Notes: a model not told the origin generated them from the letters alone. A stretch of DNA of 64,000 nt from Amoeboaphelidium protococcarum (GCA_023515745.1 JALECJ010000256.1:744001-808000); one strand, 5' to 3'. Numbered from the stretch's first letter, positions 37,001-51,558 are shown. Numbers and translations: made by a program.

Positions 37001-40000
37001 TCAATTTATCATTTCCTCCATGTTCATGAGTTAAGCTCTTAGTGAAGAATCAATCTTGAACCATCTGCCAACCAATGCCACGAAAGACATTAACTCACGA
37101 GAGCGTTTCCCCACATTGATACCAAGAGACAATTACTGGCGACGTTAAGCTTGGAAGATGATTAGATACACAGCCTCAACTACACAGAATACCAGTGGCA
37201 AATGTACCAGCACTACATCTGAAAAGTCTCTTCTGATCTATTCAGCTTATGACTAAATAGCAACGTAGCTAGTCTCACCACTGCCATCACCACCTGCTCT
37301 GTTCATATCATCAGACATCGGCACCAGTGGCAGCGAGTTAATCAATCTAAACAACTCGGCACACATTGACAGGTCGAAATCTTCCACCAATGATTACACA
37401 GTCATACACAACTGACTAATCAGCATCAACAACTGCACAGTCTCCTTACTCTGCTACTTGATCTTTACCGCTATCCATTCTTACTGATAAAATTCCACAA
37501 CAGAGCTAGTCATCTAATACGCGTCTACAAGAGCATCAATTCTACCGACAACATTAGAAGTCTTCACAGCACCAGATGCAAATCCAACGGCAAATTGAAC
37601 AACTGCATCAACATTGAACTATTTCAATTCACCGCTGAGACGCTTAGAAAGCAAGTTGAGCACAGCATCGAAATCTTCTGCTAGATTGAACAAGGCAATT
37701 GCAACTTCGAGAGGAACGTCAGATTAAACACATTTTCTGGCAGATGGCTTGATAAGACACGATTTAACATCATCTTTACTCATTCCAATCAATGGTGCGT
37801 ATCTGTCCAGATAGCCAGCATTTCTCACAGCTCGTTGCAATTATTAATCCAACGCAAAAGTGCCAAATAATTCTTCAATCTTTCCAGAATTTATAACCAA
37901 ATCAATCAACTAGCCAGTAAGCATCTAACGCAAACGATTGATGTGTTGCTCATTAGAATTGTTCGATTCAACCGAGACCGATCCAGTATAACCATCCAGC
38001 AATACAAACAGAATAATGACATAATGCACAGCTTCTTGAGCATATAGAGATGGATTCAGAATTCCATATATAAACTGATTCACCATGGAAAGCAAATCCA
38101 CCTTGGAACGTTGATTCTCATCACTATTCAGAGTCAAAGCAGAATCTTCATCAAACGACGTGCGAGTAGACAATAAGCCATAATACAAGAGAGAAATCGC
38201 AAAATGGACAGCATCAATCTATGATGACGGTGTTACACTAGCATCTTAAAGATTAAATAAGAACATTACGGCTCTCTCAAACTGACCACAAGCAATCAGG
38301 ACCATGAAATAACGATAAACATGTGAAGAATTCTCAGTCCACTGCTCAACACTGATTTTGGCCACGTACTTTTGATAAAGATCATCAAGTGAATAAACTT
38401 CCGGAGTGCCTTTCTAAGAGCCACTTTAGAAAGGGGATTGCGCATCTTGAGCGAATTGAGCCCCATCCGCAGACGATACCAACATCAACTAAATCCACAG
38501 CTCATCTTCCCATCCAATTACTCCACCAGCAAGACCTTATACAACGTGCGGAGGTATCATCACATCGAAATCAACAATCTGTCCCAACACACGATAAACC
38601 AGATACTTGTATGGATCGACACCTTCATTGAAGAAGCGACTTTGCATTTGAGGCATATGGAAAGACGCGGATAAATTTCTCATCGCACTATCTCGTAAAT
38701 TGGCATTATACTCCACCATCAGCTCGGATCTCAACTTTGCAGGAAGCACATGTCCCGGAGAGGAAACCCACGCCTCGAGATAATCCAGAAACTTTTTGCT
38801 AGTCTTCATAAAGTGATTCTCAAATCTAGCTGCGAACTGCAAAGCCTCTCGGTACTCACCAGCACGCAATAGGTAGAAGATGGCCACCCAAATCGCTTGA
38901 TTGTCAACAATTTCCCACAAGTTAACATCAGAACGAGGCATTAAAACATCCTGAATCCACATGGTAACCTTCTGGGAGACTGACATCCGACCAACTTGAC
39001 TTGCAATTCTCGCCTGCTCCAGACCATCGACGGCGAACAAGTCCTTATTCTAGTAGCACTTGACTACTGCACGCTCAAGATAGACTCTAAAGTAGGATTC
39101 CAACCATTTACGACTTCCTTGAACAATCTGGCCGTCTATTGCACTTCCCGGCTAACCATATCCTCTGGCAAACTGTCTTTCACGAGGAGCGTTGTGCATA
39201 TCCCGCGCCAAAACACCGCCACTTCCATTTTCACCAACAATATACTGCAGCAGATCCCAACATTACACAATTTCATCAAACGGGCCATTCAATCTAAGCA
39301 AGGCATCCTTGAACAACTTAAATACAGGAACCGGTCTATTCATCAGACGCTGCTCCTCCACTGCAATGAGAGTTTACGCATAAGACAACAACTTGGCCAT
39401 CACTGGGTCATCAGTAGCAATACCTGCGGTCGATTGCACAGGAACACCAGATCCCTTGGCTGTTCTTGGAGTCAATAAATCAGGATTCACAATACCAGAT
39501 TTATTCACTGAATAGATAGCAATAGACTGAGGTGCTTAACTCTACTACTACGCCTTCTTCCCAGCCATACATTAAGCGACTTTCAATGGTGTCTTGGACA
39601 GTGGTGGCTATACAAACTTGGACGCTGACATCAACTAGGAAACCTACTGCTTCTCTGCATCCCACTACTTCTTTCTAGATGCTTTCAGAGTCTTGGCAAC
39701 AATCTATTCAATATCCTTCCTCGCTCTACTCAAAGAGTTGAGAATCAATTGTTCATGTTCAAGAGCCGCGTACCCTCCCACATCCGTATCCCTCAGCATT
39801 TACACAGACTGGAAGGCGGCAGAGGCAGATTTACTCACAGCCTACAGAGATTGCTTGATTCTATTCAAATTAATTCCCTTCTATGCAAACAGAATTTATG
39901 CAGCCTGCTCTTCATTAGCTCCTACAGCAGCGTGAGACTTATCCCTCAACATCTACTGCGTCTACTTTTACAACAGAGGCAAAGGCCTGACGATATCCAA

Positions 40001-40084
40001 AGTCACACCATGGTACTCTGTACTCTACTACTACTGTGCACTCAAAGTCTTGGATCGTTCCAACAAATCTTATAACAACTCCAT
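37001..40084 (-). CDS. NUP93: Nuclear pore scaffold nucleoporin NUP93/NIC96
   Basis: 1027 aa, single frame from ATG 40084 to TGA 37003-37001, TAA/TAG as Gln. The N-terminal third is helical and Gln-rich (coiled-coil region that in the family binds the NUP62 complex). The NIC96 domain is clear: RERQFARGYGQPGSAIDGQI, ALQFAARFENHF, and DPYKYLVYRVLGQI, followed by long alpha-solenoid repeats. It builds the inner ring of the nuclear pore. No intron is required despite its length. Its end lies about 220 bp from the end of severin 2 (convergent). Confidence 0.92.
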
Positions 40085-40796
40085 TTTATAATTCACAAAA
40101 CTAAATCGTAGATTAAATATACTATATCAAATGCTTTATATAAACCTAAACTTCAGTCCTGATAGTAATTGGATTACTAAGACAGTTATAAAGACGTGCA
40201 GTACGCTAAAGGGAGAGAAGGGAAGAGAAGAGTGATAGAAACGAGAGAAAGAAGAATTACGCGCGTGCCTTCGTTCTCAAAATCACACGCGTCTCTACCA
40301 AAGATGTTGACACTTAATTCAAACACACTTCCAAATGTCCAAAAGGTATAAATGAGCAGCGTAGACTACATAGTAAGATGAGAACTGCATTATGGACTGG
40401 CCATTAAACATTCAAATAATAATTGTTCGCCATCTATCTACAGTACATATTCGACGATGACATTCTTTGTCAAATAGAATGCTAACAGTTACATATGACA
40501 AACTAAGCACTTATATGATAATACCGTATATAAAAGATAGTTGTTTCACTTTTACTGTATTTATGCATTGCAGTCGCTTAAAACAAAGGTCGGTCTCATC
40601 AATATCACAACGATCGAAGGATCGAATGAATGAATACACGATCGAACGAACGAGTGAGCGGTGACATTGATGACGGCGGCGAGGAAATCGTCTTTTTGAT
40701 CGTTTCTTTTTGTTGCTCTTTCGATCTTTCTTCATTTTTAAGTGCACCTGTCACAGAGAATAAGCAAATAGCTGATATTAGTATCCGCATATAATC
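40085..40796. promoter_or_regulatory. Divergent promoter region of NUP93 and NTE1
   Basis: Contains a GA-rich tract near 40208-40255, CACACGCGTC near 40288, and a cluster of GATCGAA-like repeats at about 40608-40650. Apart from the uncertain 61-aa minus-strand ORF, no gene is supported. Confidence 0.45.
40605..40790 (-). CDS. Possible small secreted peptide ORF, 61 aa
   Basis: ATG 40790 to TGA 40607-40605. It begins with a signal-like segment (MRILISAICLFSVTGA) and continues basic and Ser-rich. It lies 6 bp from the start codon of the divergent NTE gene, inside that gene's promoter region, so it may be chance. Confidence 0.25.
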   Translation of the reverse strand: MRILISAICLFSVTGALKNEERSKEQQKETIKKTISSPPSSMSPLTRSFDRVFIHSILRSL

Positions 40797-43700
40797 ATGG
40801 GGTGGTCGTTATTTTCTGGGTATACGATAACTTTGAATATTAATGTGACTACTCTTCTTATATTCTGTCTCATCATTGCGTGGCCTGCGTTCTACTTTGT
40901 GAGATACTATGTCCTGGTGAGGTATATGCGGTCGGGATCTGCTTCAGTGTCAGCTGACTCTGCAGCCCAGAAGAAGGCGGCAGAGGAAGATTAGCTTGGT
41001 TCAGCATCGATTTCATAAGGTTCTGCTGCTGGTTCAGATGCTTTCAATCATAAGAGGTTCTTGCCGGAGGAGATATTTGCGTCGTTCCTCTCCTCGATCA
41101 AGATCTTTAATTATCTCGACCGGTCGGTTCTGGTTGAGTTTGCTCGCAACTCCTAGTAAAAGAAGTTGTATGCGGGCGAGTATCTATAGGGATATGGTTT
41201 TGTGAAAAGTGCTAATCATCAGTAGGACGGTCTCAATAATATCGGCAGTGGTAGTGACATTGAGTAGTAGGAGTAGAGTGGTAATCTTTACCTGGTGATG
41301 GATGGCTGCGTCCAGTTGATACTTAGTCCTCAGACTTCAGATAGTGCGCTCTATGATAGCAATGAAGATTTAGAGCATTTGGTATTGAACAAGGTCACTA
41401 CGGGAGGTACTATATCATCACTGTTTGATGTACTATCTGTGTATGCCAATAATGTTCTGAGTGAACACCCTTAGAATGCTTCTGTGTCCGCGCAAAGTGA
41501 TACATCATCTGCTCCGGGTGGTGTCGATAGTAGTGGTACCAAGAGTCGTAAGAATGTGCAGCAGATTGACAATGAAAGTGCATTGGCTGTGCGTGCCCTG
41601 ACTGACACGACTTTGTTGGTCATTCCACCAGAAGCATTTCTTCGCGTGTCCACCATCTATCCGAATGCGATAAGTCAGATTATTTAGATTATCTTGACCA
41701 GGTTCTAGCGAGTTAGTATGCTAGTGCTGGGACGATGGTTGGGGGTTGGCATGGAGTTGGTAAAGATGGAGAGCAGTGTTTATGGTGGTCCTGCAACGTT
41801 TGCTCATGATTTTGGTAATAGTTTATCTACTAGTCCTCATCAATCTGCATAGAAAGATCTGTGGTAGCTTCTTCGCGTGGCTAGTAATAAACGTCTATTA
41901 TAGAAGATGGCGAGATATGTTCATGCGGGCCCAGATGAAGAAGACGACGAGATTCAACATGATGATGCTGAGTATAATGAGACGGCGAGTCGTAATAATA
42001 ATGATACTACAAGTAATGTTAGCTACAGTGATGATGAGGATCATCTATTAGCCGAGGCTGAAGATGACTATTTTAATACCGCCTCATACAATACTGTACA
42101 CAGCTCTGACGACGTGAAGCGCAGTCCATTCATGACTAGCACTGGCAGTAATACTAAGAGCTTTGCTTTAAAAGCCGTCCCGCAATCTCGTGCCAATAAT
42201 CACCGAAGAAGTAAGTCTGTCCATGTTGGAGATTTGGGTAGATAGAATAAACTTGATGACGCGCTTGGTAATAATGAATTGTTGAAGCCGGACGTGGATA
42301 TTGGCTCAATGGACGACCTGTAGATTGGAATGGGGCCATCTTTGAATGAGAAGGAGCTTAATGATATTATTTTCGATCAAATGGGAGTAATGCTGGGATT
42401 GAACATGAGCTGGTTGCCTGCATCATCTGGTGGTAATGCGTTATCTAGTGGTGGCGTCCGTTCCAAGAGGGATAGTTTTTCTTCCGCCTCCAACTCTGCT
42501 CCCAGGCGTCCGCTGGATGGTTTGATAAATCATAAAGCGTCTGCGAGTAGAGATTTTAATCCATCGTCTCCACAGGTATCATCTTAATTGAGCCATTTGG
42601 TGCAAAGTGTCAAGGCCCAAGATGAAATCCATTCTCCAGCATCGTCTCTGGTATCTCTGTCCACTAATATCAGTGAATACTCTCATGATCTTTAGATTCT
42701 TTATTTTGAATAAGGAGCTACTGTGATAAAGTAAGGCGACGTAAATGTGGGATTGTATTTTGTTATTGAAGGCCTCCTGGAAATCTCAATGGATAAACAT
42801 AACTAGTTCTTGCGTCGCAGTGCATCTTATCATACAGCAAGAGGTAGCGGTATGCTTGCTTTTACTCCGAAAGGTCAGCAATATGGACATTAACAAGATG
42901 GATTTTCGGGCGATAAAGTATTTGCAAATATCAGTGGAAAGAAGTATTACGTTCATTCTGGTGGTATGGCTGGTTATCTCGCCTCTCTGACTAGTCATGC
43001 ATCGTTGGTTAATGTAGTCGCTGCGGCGGGGAGTTATGTTGCCTACTTGCCCAAGGAATCTCTAGAATCTATTGTTGAACGCGCCCCTCAGATCATGATG
43101 ATGTTGTCTAAACGCTTGTGCTCTAGCTTGACGCCTCTTGTTAGACACATAGATTTGGCTCTTGAATGGATTCAGGTCAATGCAGGCAAGGTTCTGTACA
43201 AGCAAGATGATCCCAAGAGCGACTGCATCTACATTGTTCTGAATGGACGTTTGCGTGCATTAAGAGAGGTGAATGGACAGGCTTAGAATGTCAATGAATT
43301 CTCTCTTGGAGAATCTGTAGGAGAGACAGAAGTTCTTACCAATAGCCCGCGGGTGCACACAGTGACTGCAATCAGAGACACCGAGTTGGCTCGAATGCCG
43401 CATACTCTATTTAATGCTCTGGCGATAAAACATCCTAACATCACGCTGTAGATATCTCGTATGATAGCAAGCAAGTCCAGGTTGGCGCAGAGTAAATTGG
43501 AAAATAGCCTGGACGGTCTCGCTCCAGCAAATGTCAACTACAAGACAGTGGCTCTAGTTCCAACTTTTGCTGATGTTCCGATCGTTGACTTTGCTGAGCG
43601 TTTGCGAGAATCTCTTATTGGTATAGGGGAGACTTGCACTTTTCTGGATAGCTCCACCGTAACGTCAGCTCTCGGAAGACACGCATTCAGTAGATTAGGA

Positions 43701-45104
43701 AAGTTGAAGTTGCTGACCTGGCTCACAGAGTAGGAAGAGAAAGTTAGACTGGTGTTGTATGTGGCGGACACTGGGCCTCACTCTCCTTGGACGCAGAGAT
43801 GTATTAGACAGGCGGATGTGATCCTGGTGGTAACCACTAGATTTTAAACTCCTGAAATTGGGGATTTTGAAAAGATGCTGCTCAGTGTGAAGACCACGGC
43901 TCGTAAAGAGTTGGTCATTTTACATCCGGATAGATAGATACCTATCGGATTGACCAAGAGGTATTTGGAAAAACGTCCATGGCTTCACACTCATCATCAT
44001 CTCCAGATTCCAATGTTGGTCAATCGCGCAATGTCATCTATCAAGATAAAGAATGCTATTATTGAGGATCTGAAGAATCAGTTTGAGAAGATCACATCAT
44101 TGTACACCAAGTACTCGTATTAAAGATCATTTGCTCCAAAGTCTTGTGGACCACGTAATGATTTCGCTCGACTTGCTCGTCGGCTTGTGGGTAAGTCTAT
44201 CGGAATCGCGCTTGGTGGCGGTGGTTCTAGAGGTATTGCTCATATTGGCATCATTCACGCGTTCGAAGAGGCTGGTATACCGATTGATATGATTGGCGGT
44301 GTTTCCATTGGGGCTCTTATTGGTGGTTTGTACAGCCTGAATGAGGATATCTATTATGTGTACTGGAGAGCTGGAGATTTCGGCAGTAGAGTTAATTCAG
44401 TGTGGAGATAGATATTAGATCTAACTTATCCTCTGACATCGTGGTTCTCTGGGAATGAGTTCAATAGAGCCATCTGGAAGTGTTTTGGGGATTAGCAGAT
44501 TGAAGATTCGTGGTTGAGTTACTTTTGTTGCACCACTAATATTACGCACAGTAAATTGGAGATTCACACAAGTGGATTCTTTTGGCGATTTGTTCGCGCA
44601 TCAATGTCTTTATCAGGCTATCTACCTCCACTTTGTGACAACAATAACATGCTTCTGGATGGAGGTTATTTGAACAATTTGCCTGGGGACATTCTGCGTG
44701 CTAATGGAGCAGATACTGTTATCGCTGTGGATGTTGGCTCTGATGAATAGGCGATGGTGGCCAATTATGGAGATGCTCTCTCGGGATGGTATGCATTATT
44801 GTGTCGACTGAATCCTTTTAATAAGACCAATTTTCCATCTCTGACAGATATTTAATCGCGCCTTGCCTATGTATCTTGTGTTAAGTAATTGGAAGATGTC
44901 AAAAATATGCCCAACTGTATCTATCTGCGTCCACCCGTTGGTCATTTTGGTACTCTCGAATTTAACAAGTTTGATTAGATTTACGAAATTGGATACAAGT
45001 ATGGCAAAGATATTCTGAAAGAGTGGGAGAGTAAAGGCTTATTCTCACAATGGAAGGACTCTCACAACAGACCAAGAACTAGAGTTAGAAGGAACTCGAT
45101 TTGA
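40797..45104 (+). CDS. NTE1: NTE1-type lysophospholipase: cyclic-nucleotide-binding domains plus patatin
   Basis: 1435 aa in one frame, ATG 40797 to TGA 45102-45104. An N-terminal membrane segment ([19 protein letters not shown]) is followed by cNMP-binding-like domains; the last is clearest around residues 790-890 ([15 protein letters not shown], then [12 protein letters not shown]). The patatin domain has [20 protein letters not shown] (oxyanion hole), GVSIG with nucleophile Ser1170, and the catalytic Asp1288 in [13 protein letters not shown]. The family deacylates phosphatidylcholine and lysophosphatidylcholine on the ER. Ser/Asn-rich linkers carry many TAA/TAG Gln codons. Size is close to yeast NTE1. 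Confidence 0.93.
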
Positions 45105-45438
45105 GAATGGCAAGTGGCCCATCATAATATAATAAAATTTGCATTGAATCTCGCAGAGTAATAAAATATATACATGATAACAGTCTAAAGTTCATAAGTC
45201 TTTTTCAATTTTTTTATTATGGGAATAAGGTAATAAGTCTCCAACAAGGAGAAAAAGCTTACGATTTCGTTAGCCCACGTCTTTACATATATCTTAGCAG
45301 TATCTAAATCGCATAGGTGATCCAACTGGATGTTCCCTCGCTTGCGTCAATTGAAGTCGTACATGGCGCAAGTTAAAATAAAAGACTGACAATAAGTAAG
45401 ATATTATTGATATATATATGCAAAATTTAGTAATACAT
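45105..45438. other. Intergenic stretch between convergent genes
   Basis: AT-rich 3' ends of NTE1 and the CLK kinase, with AATAAA-like motifs. Nothing else recognised. Confidence 0.4.
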
Positions 45439-47274
<1,836 letters not shown>

Positions 47275-47994
47275 ACTTAGCTGTCTTTTGGTGTAATTAT
47301 CAGTACTTGAAGTAAATAGATTTGAAGACAAAATTATGATAACCGACACACAACCAAATACGGATTCCAGTTCAGTCAGTGACCGTCAATAAAATTCTCC
47401 GAGTGGTGAAATAGAATACAATGAAAGCGAATAAGAGATTATCGCTGGCAGTCGCTTCCGGTTGCTTTAATAATAAACTGAGAGGATTCGAGGTGATTCC
47501 AAGAATGTACGCACTCGACAGCGGCGATGATGATGATGATATTCAGGTGATTGATTGATTGATTCGTGTGTTTTGGATGATTGTTACGCTTTGCAAGCGC
47601 GCGCGTCGTACATCGCTATCTCCCCACACATGGTCCTCGTTTATCATTTGCCTTCTGATAAGATATCGTTTTATGCTAATGGAGAATTATGAGATGGTTC
47701 ATAGGCTTTGTGTGTTATTTATTTGTTTATTAATTAACAAAGAATGGCAATAATTTTAAATTGACATCAAGTTCTGTGTGTATGTTTCGCGGTGTGAGTG
47801 AGTTGACAGCTTATATAACCAGTTTCAGAACTAACGTTTCAGATCAAGAGATAATCGAGGCACGTTATCGGCGGGCTGTGAAGGATGCCTCGTCATCATC
47901 AGTAGTAGAATCAAGAGCGAAATAAAATTTTATAAAGAGTTAATGTCAAAATTCATTAAATTAAAACTGTTCACATAGTTGTAAGAACGTTCTC
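47275..47994. other. Intergenic stretch with a tentative short ORF
   Basis: A short plus-strand ORF at 47421-47558 (45 codons, acidic end DDDDDIQ) is followed by a GATT microsatellite at about 47548-47566. A further protein-like stretch near 47840-47920 (IIEARYRRAVKDASSSS) could be a second exon, but no junction with the local TGTAG acceptor was found. Not called as a gene. Confidence 0.3.
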
Positions 47995-48213
47995 TCAGAA
48001 CTAGGCCTCAACCTTGTCAACAATGTCAGCGTAAGCAATCTTGACAGGTGTCTCATCGATTTAACTGATCGGGTCATAACCTTTAGGATCCTTTGGATAA
48101 CCAGAGTTGACTCCATTAGGAATTACGACATAAGGATTAGCAAGAGCAGGAAGAGCCACAACCATATTCACAGACAGTACAAACAAGAACGCAATCACAG
48201 ACAGAAGCTACAT
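47995..48213 (-). CDS. Small secreted protein, 72 aa
   Basis: ATG 48213 to TGA 47997-47995. A signal peptide (LLSVIAFLFVLSVNMVVALP) is followed by a Pro/Tyr/Asp-rich mature part (NPYVVIPNGVNSGYPKDPKG) without Cys. It could be a secreted peptide or small wall protein. No family recognised. Confidence 0.55.
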
Positions 48214-48883
48214 ATTTATAATTAAGCGAGTAAGTTGTATGAAACAGATAATCAGAAACTAAAACCAGAAGATTTGTAAAACAATGACGATTCGTAATGG
48301 GAAAAGAAGGTGGAATTGTGCATGGTCGAAGTCGTGCGGCGATTGTAATTTGTAAGCAATTTGTGGCTCATATATCCCATTTAGGAAACAACAATCGTTG
48401 AAAGCCACGCGTCGGTGATGACTCACACTTCCCTGGCGTCAATCGCTAAAGGAGAGACGGGATGAGATACGAAGGACGAGGCGCACATTATTGTCCGTTT
48501 CAGCAAAATGTCCGATCCAAGGAGAAAAATATGAACAGTTTCAAAAAACGACGGAGTTTTGATGAACTTTCCTATAATAGTTACAATTCGGACTTGCTAT
48601 ACCAAAATAAATGCGTAATTAAGGTAACTCTTGGTGACTTACGTGACACATATAATGCCGCAAAAGCTCTTTCTATTACATACTCTTCCTAGTCACGCAT
48701 TAAGATCAATGCCGTCAATATACTATTATAGCAGTTTGGATAGTAGTGGCGTGAATCTTTTTCTAGTTGCTATTGCAGCTCTTTAAATCATGATTGTTTT
48801 CCATAAAGTGCAAAAAAAAATTCAATTTCTACGTTACTCAATGTGGCTTGCCATCGTAAATCCAATTATTACTTACTTACGCC

Positions 48884-48890
48884 TATAAAA
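48884..48890 (+). promoter_or_regulatory. TATA-like box upstream of the Fanzor start at 48951
   Basis: TATAAAA in the context CGCCTATAAAAGCGCC, about 60 bp before ATG 48951. Its spacing supports that ATG as the translation start, although the same frame is open upstream to 48402. Confidence 0.4.
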
Positions 48891-48950
48891 GCGCCAGACA
48901 GTTCATTATTTCTTCTTCCTCTTTCTTATCTTATTTCCCATAGGTAAGAA

Positions 48951-51269
48951 ATGGCAAAGAAAGTTACACGTAAATGCAAACTAAACAGTGTCTTGAATCT
49001 GGACGATGGTGATAAGGAGATATTGATATCACAGATTCAGCTGAGCTCTGTGCATCTCACCTTTGCTTCGCGTCTGATTTACCTCTGCCTTAATGTTTGG
49101 AATGAAGCTGGCAAGGCACTACCTGAACTGTCTCATCAGTAGTATTTTGCGTCAATGCTGGAGTATCTCTGCAACTCTGCTTTCCATCGTGACAATGATC
49201 ACACGCGAATGCTGTCTGAAACAATTGCTCCTTAAGTGCGATAGAGATTGAGACACGAGAGCCTGATTGGTCCAAATCCAAATTTGTATGTGTTTCAAGC
49301 ACGCAAGATCATTCAGGCCATCTCTTGGCATCTTACAGAGACTATATGGGTGTATTAGAAGAAGGTGATTAAAGCATAAATGGAGGCCTTTAATGTAAAA
49401 GGCCGAAGGCTTACCGTGTTTCTATAGCTGCTCAACTCTCTGCTGACTGAAGAAGCTGTTAACACGATGGAACACTTTGGGGGCGAGTACTTGGAGATTG
49501 ATCCCGCAACATAGATCCATTTGCCTCCTGATTACGATGCTGGCGAAGATTAGGAGACAATTGCGCAATAAGATGCTGCTATCAAGGACGAGTTGCTGCA
49601 ATTGTTATAGGTTGAAGAAGTTCGGCACCTAGTCTCCTTGCATCGCCACCATTTATTGGATATTGTCACCACTTCTTTTTAAGACAAAGCTCCGAGAAAG
49701 CGCTATAGTAAAAGAAAATATGAGTCCTCGCGTCAGCTAAAAGGATCGATCGGTTTCAAGAGATAGAAATCTGGTAAGCTGAAGTAGCGTGATACCCATC
49801 ACACATACATGCCATCAAGAGCACACCATGCATTTCAGAATCAGGAGGGCTAGAAAGTTTTGGTTCAATATCTGATGTATTTGCGTTAAACTCTAAAGGA
49901 ACTGGGCTTGTCATCATTCAAGATTTTCCCTACTGGTACCGATGTACCGCGCCACATCAGCTTTGACAATAGAGTTTTGGCTCAGTGGGGGTTTGGGCAA
50001 TATCACCTGGGTGATCAGTCTGAAGAGAAAGAGGAGCATGTGTAGACGCAAGAGGAAGAGAAGCAATGTATCTTGAAATTAAAATATTTAGGTCTGTAGC
50101 AGCGGATGGCGAATTCCTAAGACGTCAGTATCAGCTCTGATGGTTTTGCGTGCTCTGTTTCAGTTTCAGGTCAAGGTGGGAAGGCGTATGCCAACGAAGC
50201 TAAAGATCTGGAAAGAAAGGCGCGAAATACTGACGTGTCTCAAGTGGATGTTGGTGCGTTTGCTCTGGAGAACTGCCGGAATCTAGCGTAACGATTGGAT
50301 GGTACAAGATTAATTGGTATTGACCCTGGTAAGAAGAACGTTCTGGTCTGGGGCGATGAGGCGAATGTCGAAGGTGCAAATACGCAAAAAGAAGCCAAGA
50401 GGGAGTTCAAAGATACTGGTCGGATATCTTCTGGATACTGGCAACGTCTAGCATTGACCACGGAATTTGAGGCCCACCTATAGTACAGCAAACCAGCTGA
50501 AATCACGCTGATGGAGTAAGAGATGGCCTAGTCAAACAATAGCCAGAAGTATCTTGGTGTCTACATCAGACATTTTGAGGACGTCTATGCGTTCTACTCT
50601 AAATCATTCCATCGTAATTGGCGATTCCGCCGATTTTGCGCGACCAAGTCTGCGTTTGGTAATGTCATCAACATGATGCATGGCAGGCCAAAGCCACCAG
50701 TGCCTAAAATCAACGACCTGCATAGAGGTAGAGCGGCGAAAAAGAGGAAACGCGAACTACGTAAATCTCATGGCACGTTATTACCTCCTGATAAGCCTCC
50801 AGTAATTGCGCTTGGTGACGCTGGTGTGAAGCACGTGCGTGGTAATCCTCCTGTTCCGGTGAGAAAATTCGCGTTTGAGTTGAGTCGCCGGGCCTTGGTA
50901 GTTATAACGCCGGAGTACCACACTAGCAAGCAGCACTCGATATGTCATGCAGATCTCCATTGGGAGCATGAAGTGGTGCTGAAGTGTCGAGACAAGAAGG
51001 TAAAGAAGATTCTGCCAGGTCGTCACCGTGCCCAAACTGTCTGCATCAAAGCTGATGGTCCAGAAATCCTATCGCACGAATGTCCTGATCGTTTTAACCG
51101 AAGAGTCCAATCAAGATTTGGAGTTTGCCAAAACTGCCAAAACACTGGTAGTGACGTGATCGTAGATCGGGATGTTAATGCTTACAGGAGTATGGCTTAA
51201 ATAGTCCGCCACTACGCGATACATGGTTGCAGACCTTAATGGAATTGCCGCGCCGAAAGGCGCGCCTGA
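48951..51269 (+). CDS. Fanzor: eukaryotic TnpB-like RNA-guided RuvC nuclease
   Basis: 772 aa from ATG 48951 to TGA 51267-51269. More than 25 TAA/TAG codons are read as Gln; under the standard code it would appear shattered. The N-terminal ~450 residues are helical and basic. The split RuvC domain is clear: LIGIDPGKKNV (Asp458), a GDAG segment, then TPEYHTSKQHSICH with a rearranged Glu655 as in Fanzors, a zinc-finger half HxxC (662/665), CQNC (726/729), and VDRDVNAYRSM (Asp741). All three acidic residues are present, so it looks catalytically intact. The long N-terminal part and the GDAG/PEYHTSK pattern suggest the Fanzor1 branch. The frame is open back to 48402, so ATG 48462 (935 aa) is an alternative start; the TATA-like box favours 48951. 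No transposase or terminal inverted repeat was found. Confidence 0.85.
51249..51266 (+). other. GC-rich hairpin over the last Fanzor codons
   Basis: CGCGCC-GAAA-GGCGCG forms a 6-bp, all-GC stem with a GNRA (GAAA) tetraloop, directly before the TGA. It could be part of a 3' guide RNA (omega RNA) scaffold, which in TnpB/Fanzor loci overlaps the ORF end, or a transposon-end structure. Confidence 0.5.
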
Positions 51270-51282
51270 AATATACAGTAAT

Positions 51283-51297
51283 GTTTGTCGGACAAAC
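51283..51297. repeat. Short palindrome GTTTGTC-G-GACAAAC downstream of Fanzor
   Basis: Perfect 7-bp arms around one base, 14 bp after the Fanzor stop. It could be a second stem of a structured 3' RNA or an element-end motif. Confidence 0.4.
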
Positions 51298-51558
51298 CGA
51301 TGAAATAGGCTGTATTGTCTACACGCGTCCAGGATCTTCCCGCATTTAAAGTCATTAATTATGAGGTCGCTCTTTCCGGCTGACCGCAGAACTCAAGGTA
51401 GATAGATGTAGTAGACCAATAACACTGTGAAATCTCGGATTTACTAATGAATCAGAATGGCATTCAAACGGCCAACTCCCAAAACTCCAAAAATTTAACG
51501 CAAAATCAATAAATATTAAAAAGACAATTGTATTAATCAGTGGTTGCACGGACAATAC

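Noticed and set aside
48951-51269. Bacterial IS607/IS200-type insertion sequence
   Set aside because: No transposase gene or IS ends are nearby, and the ORF uses UAR as Gln, so it is a eukaryotic Fanzor locus and not bacterial contamination.
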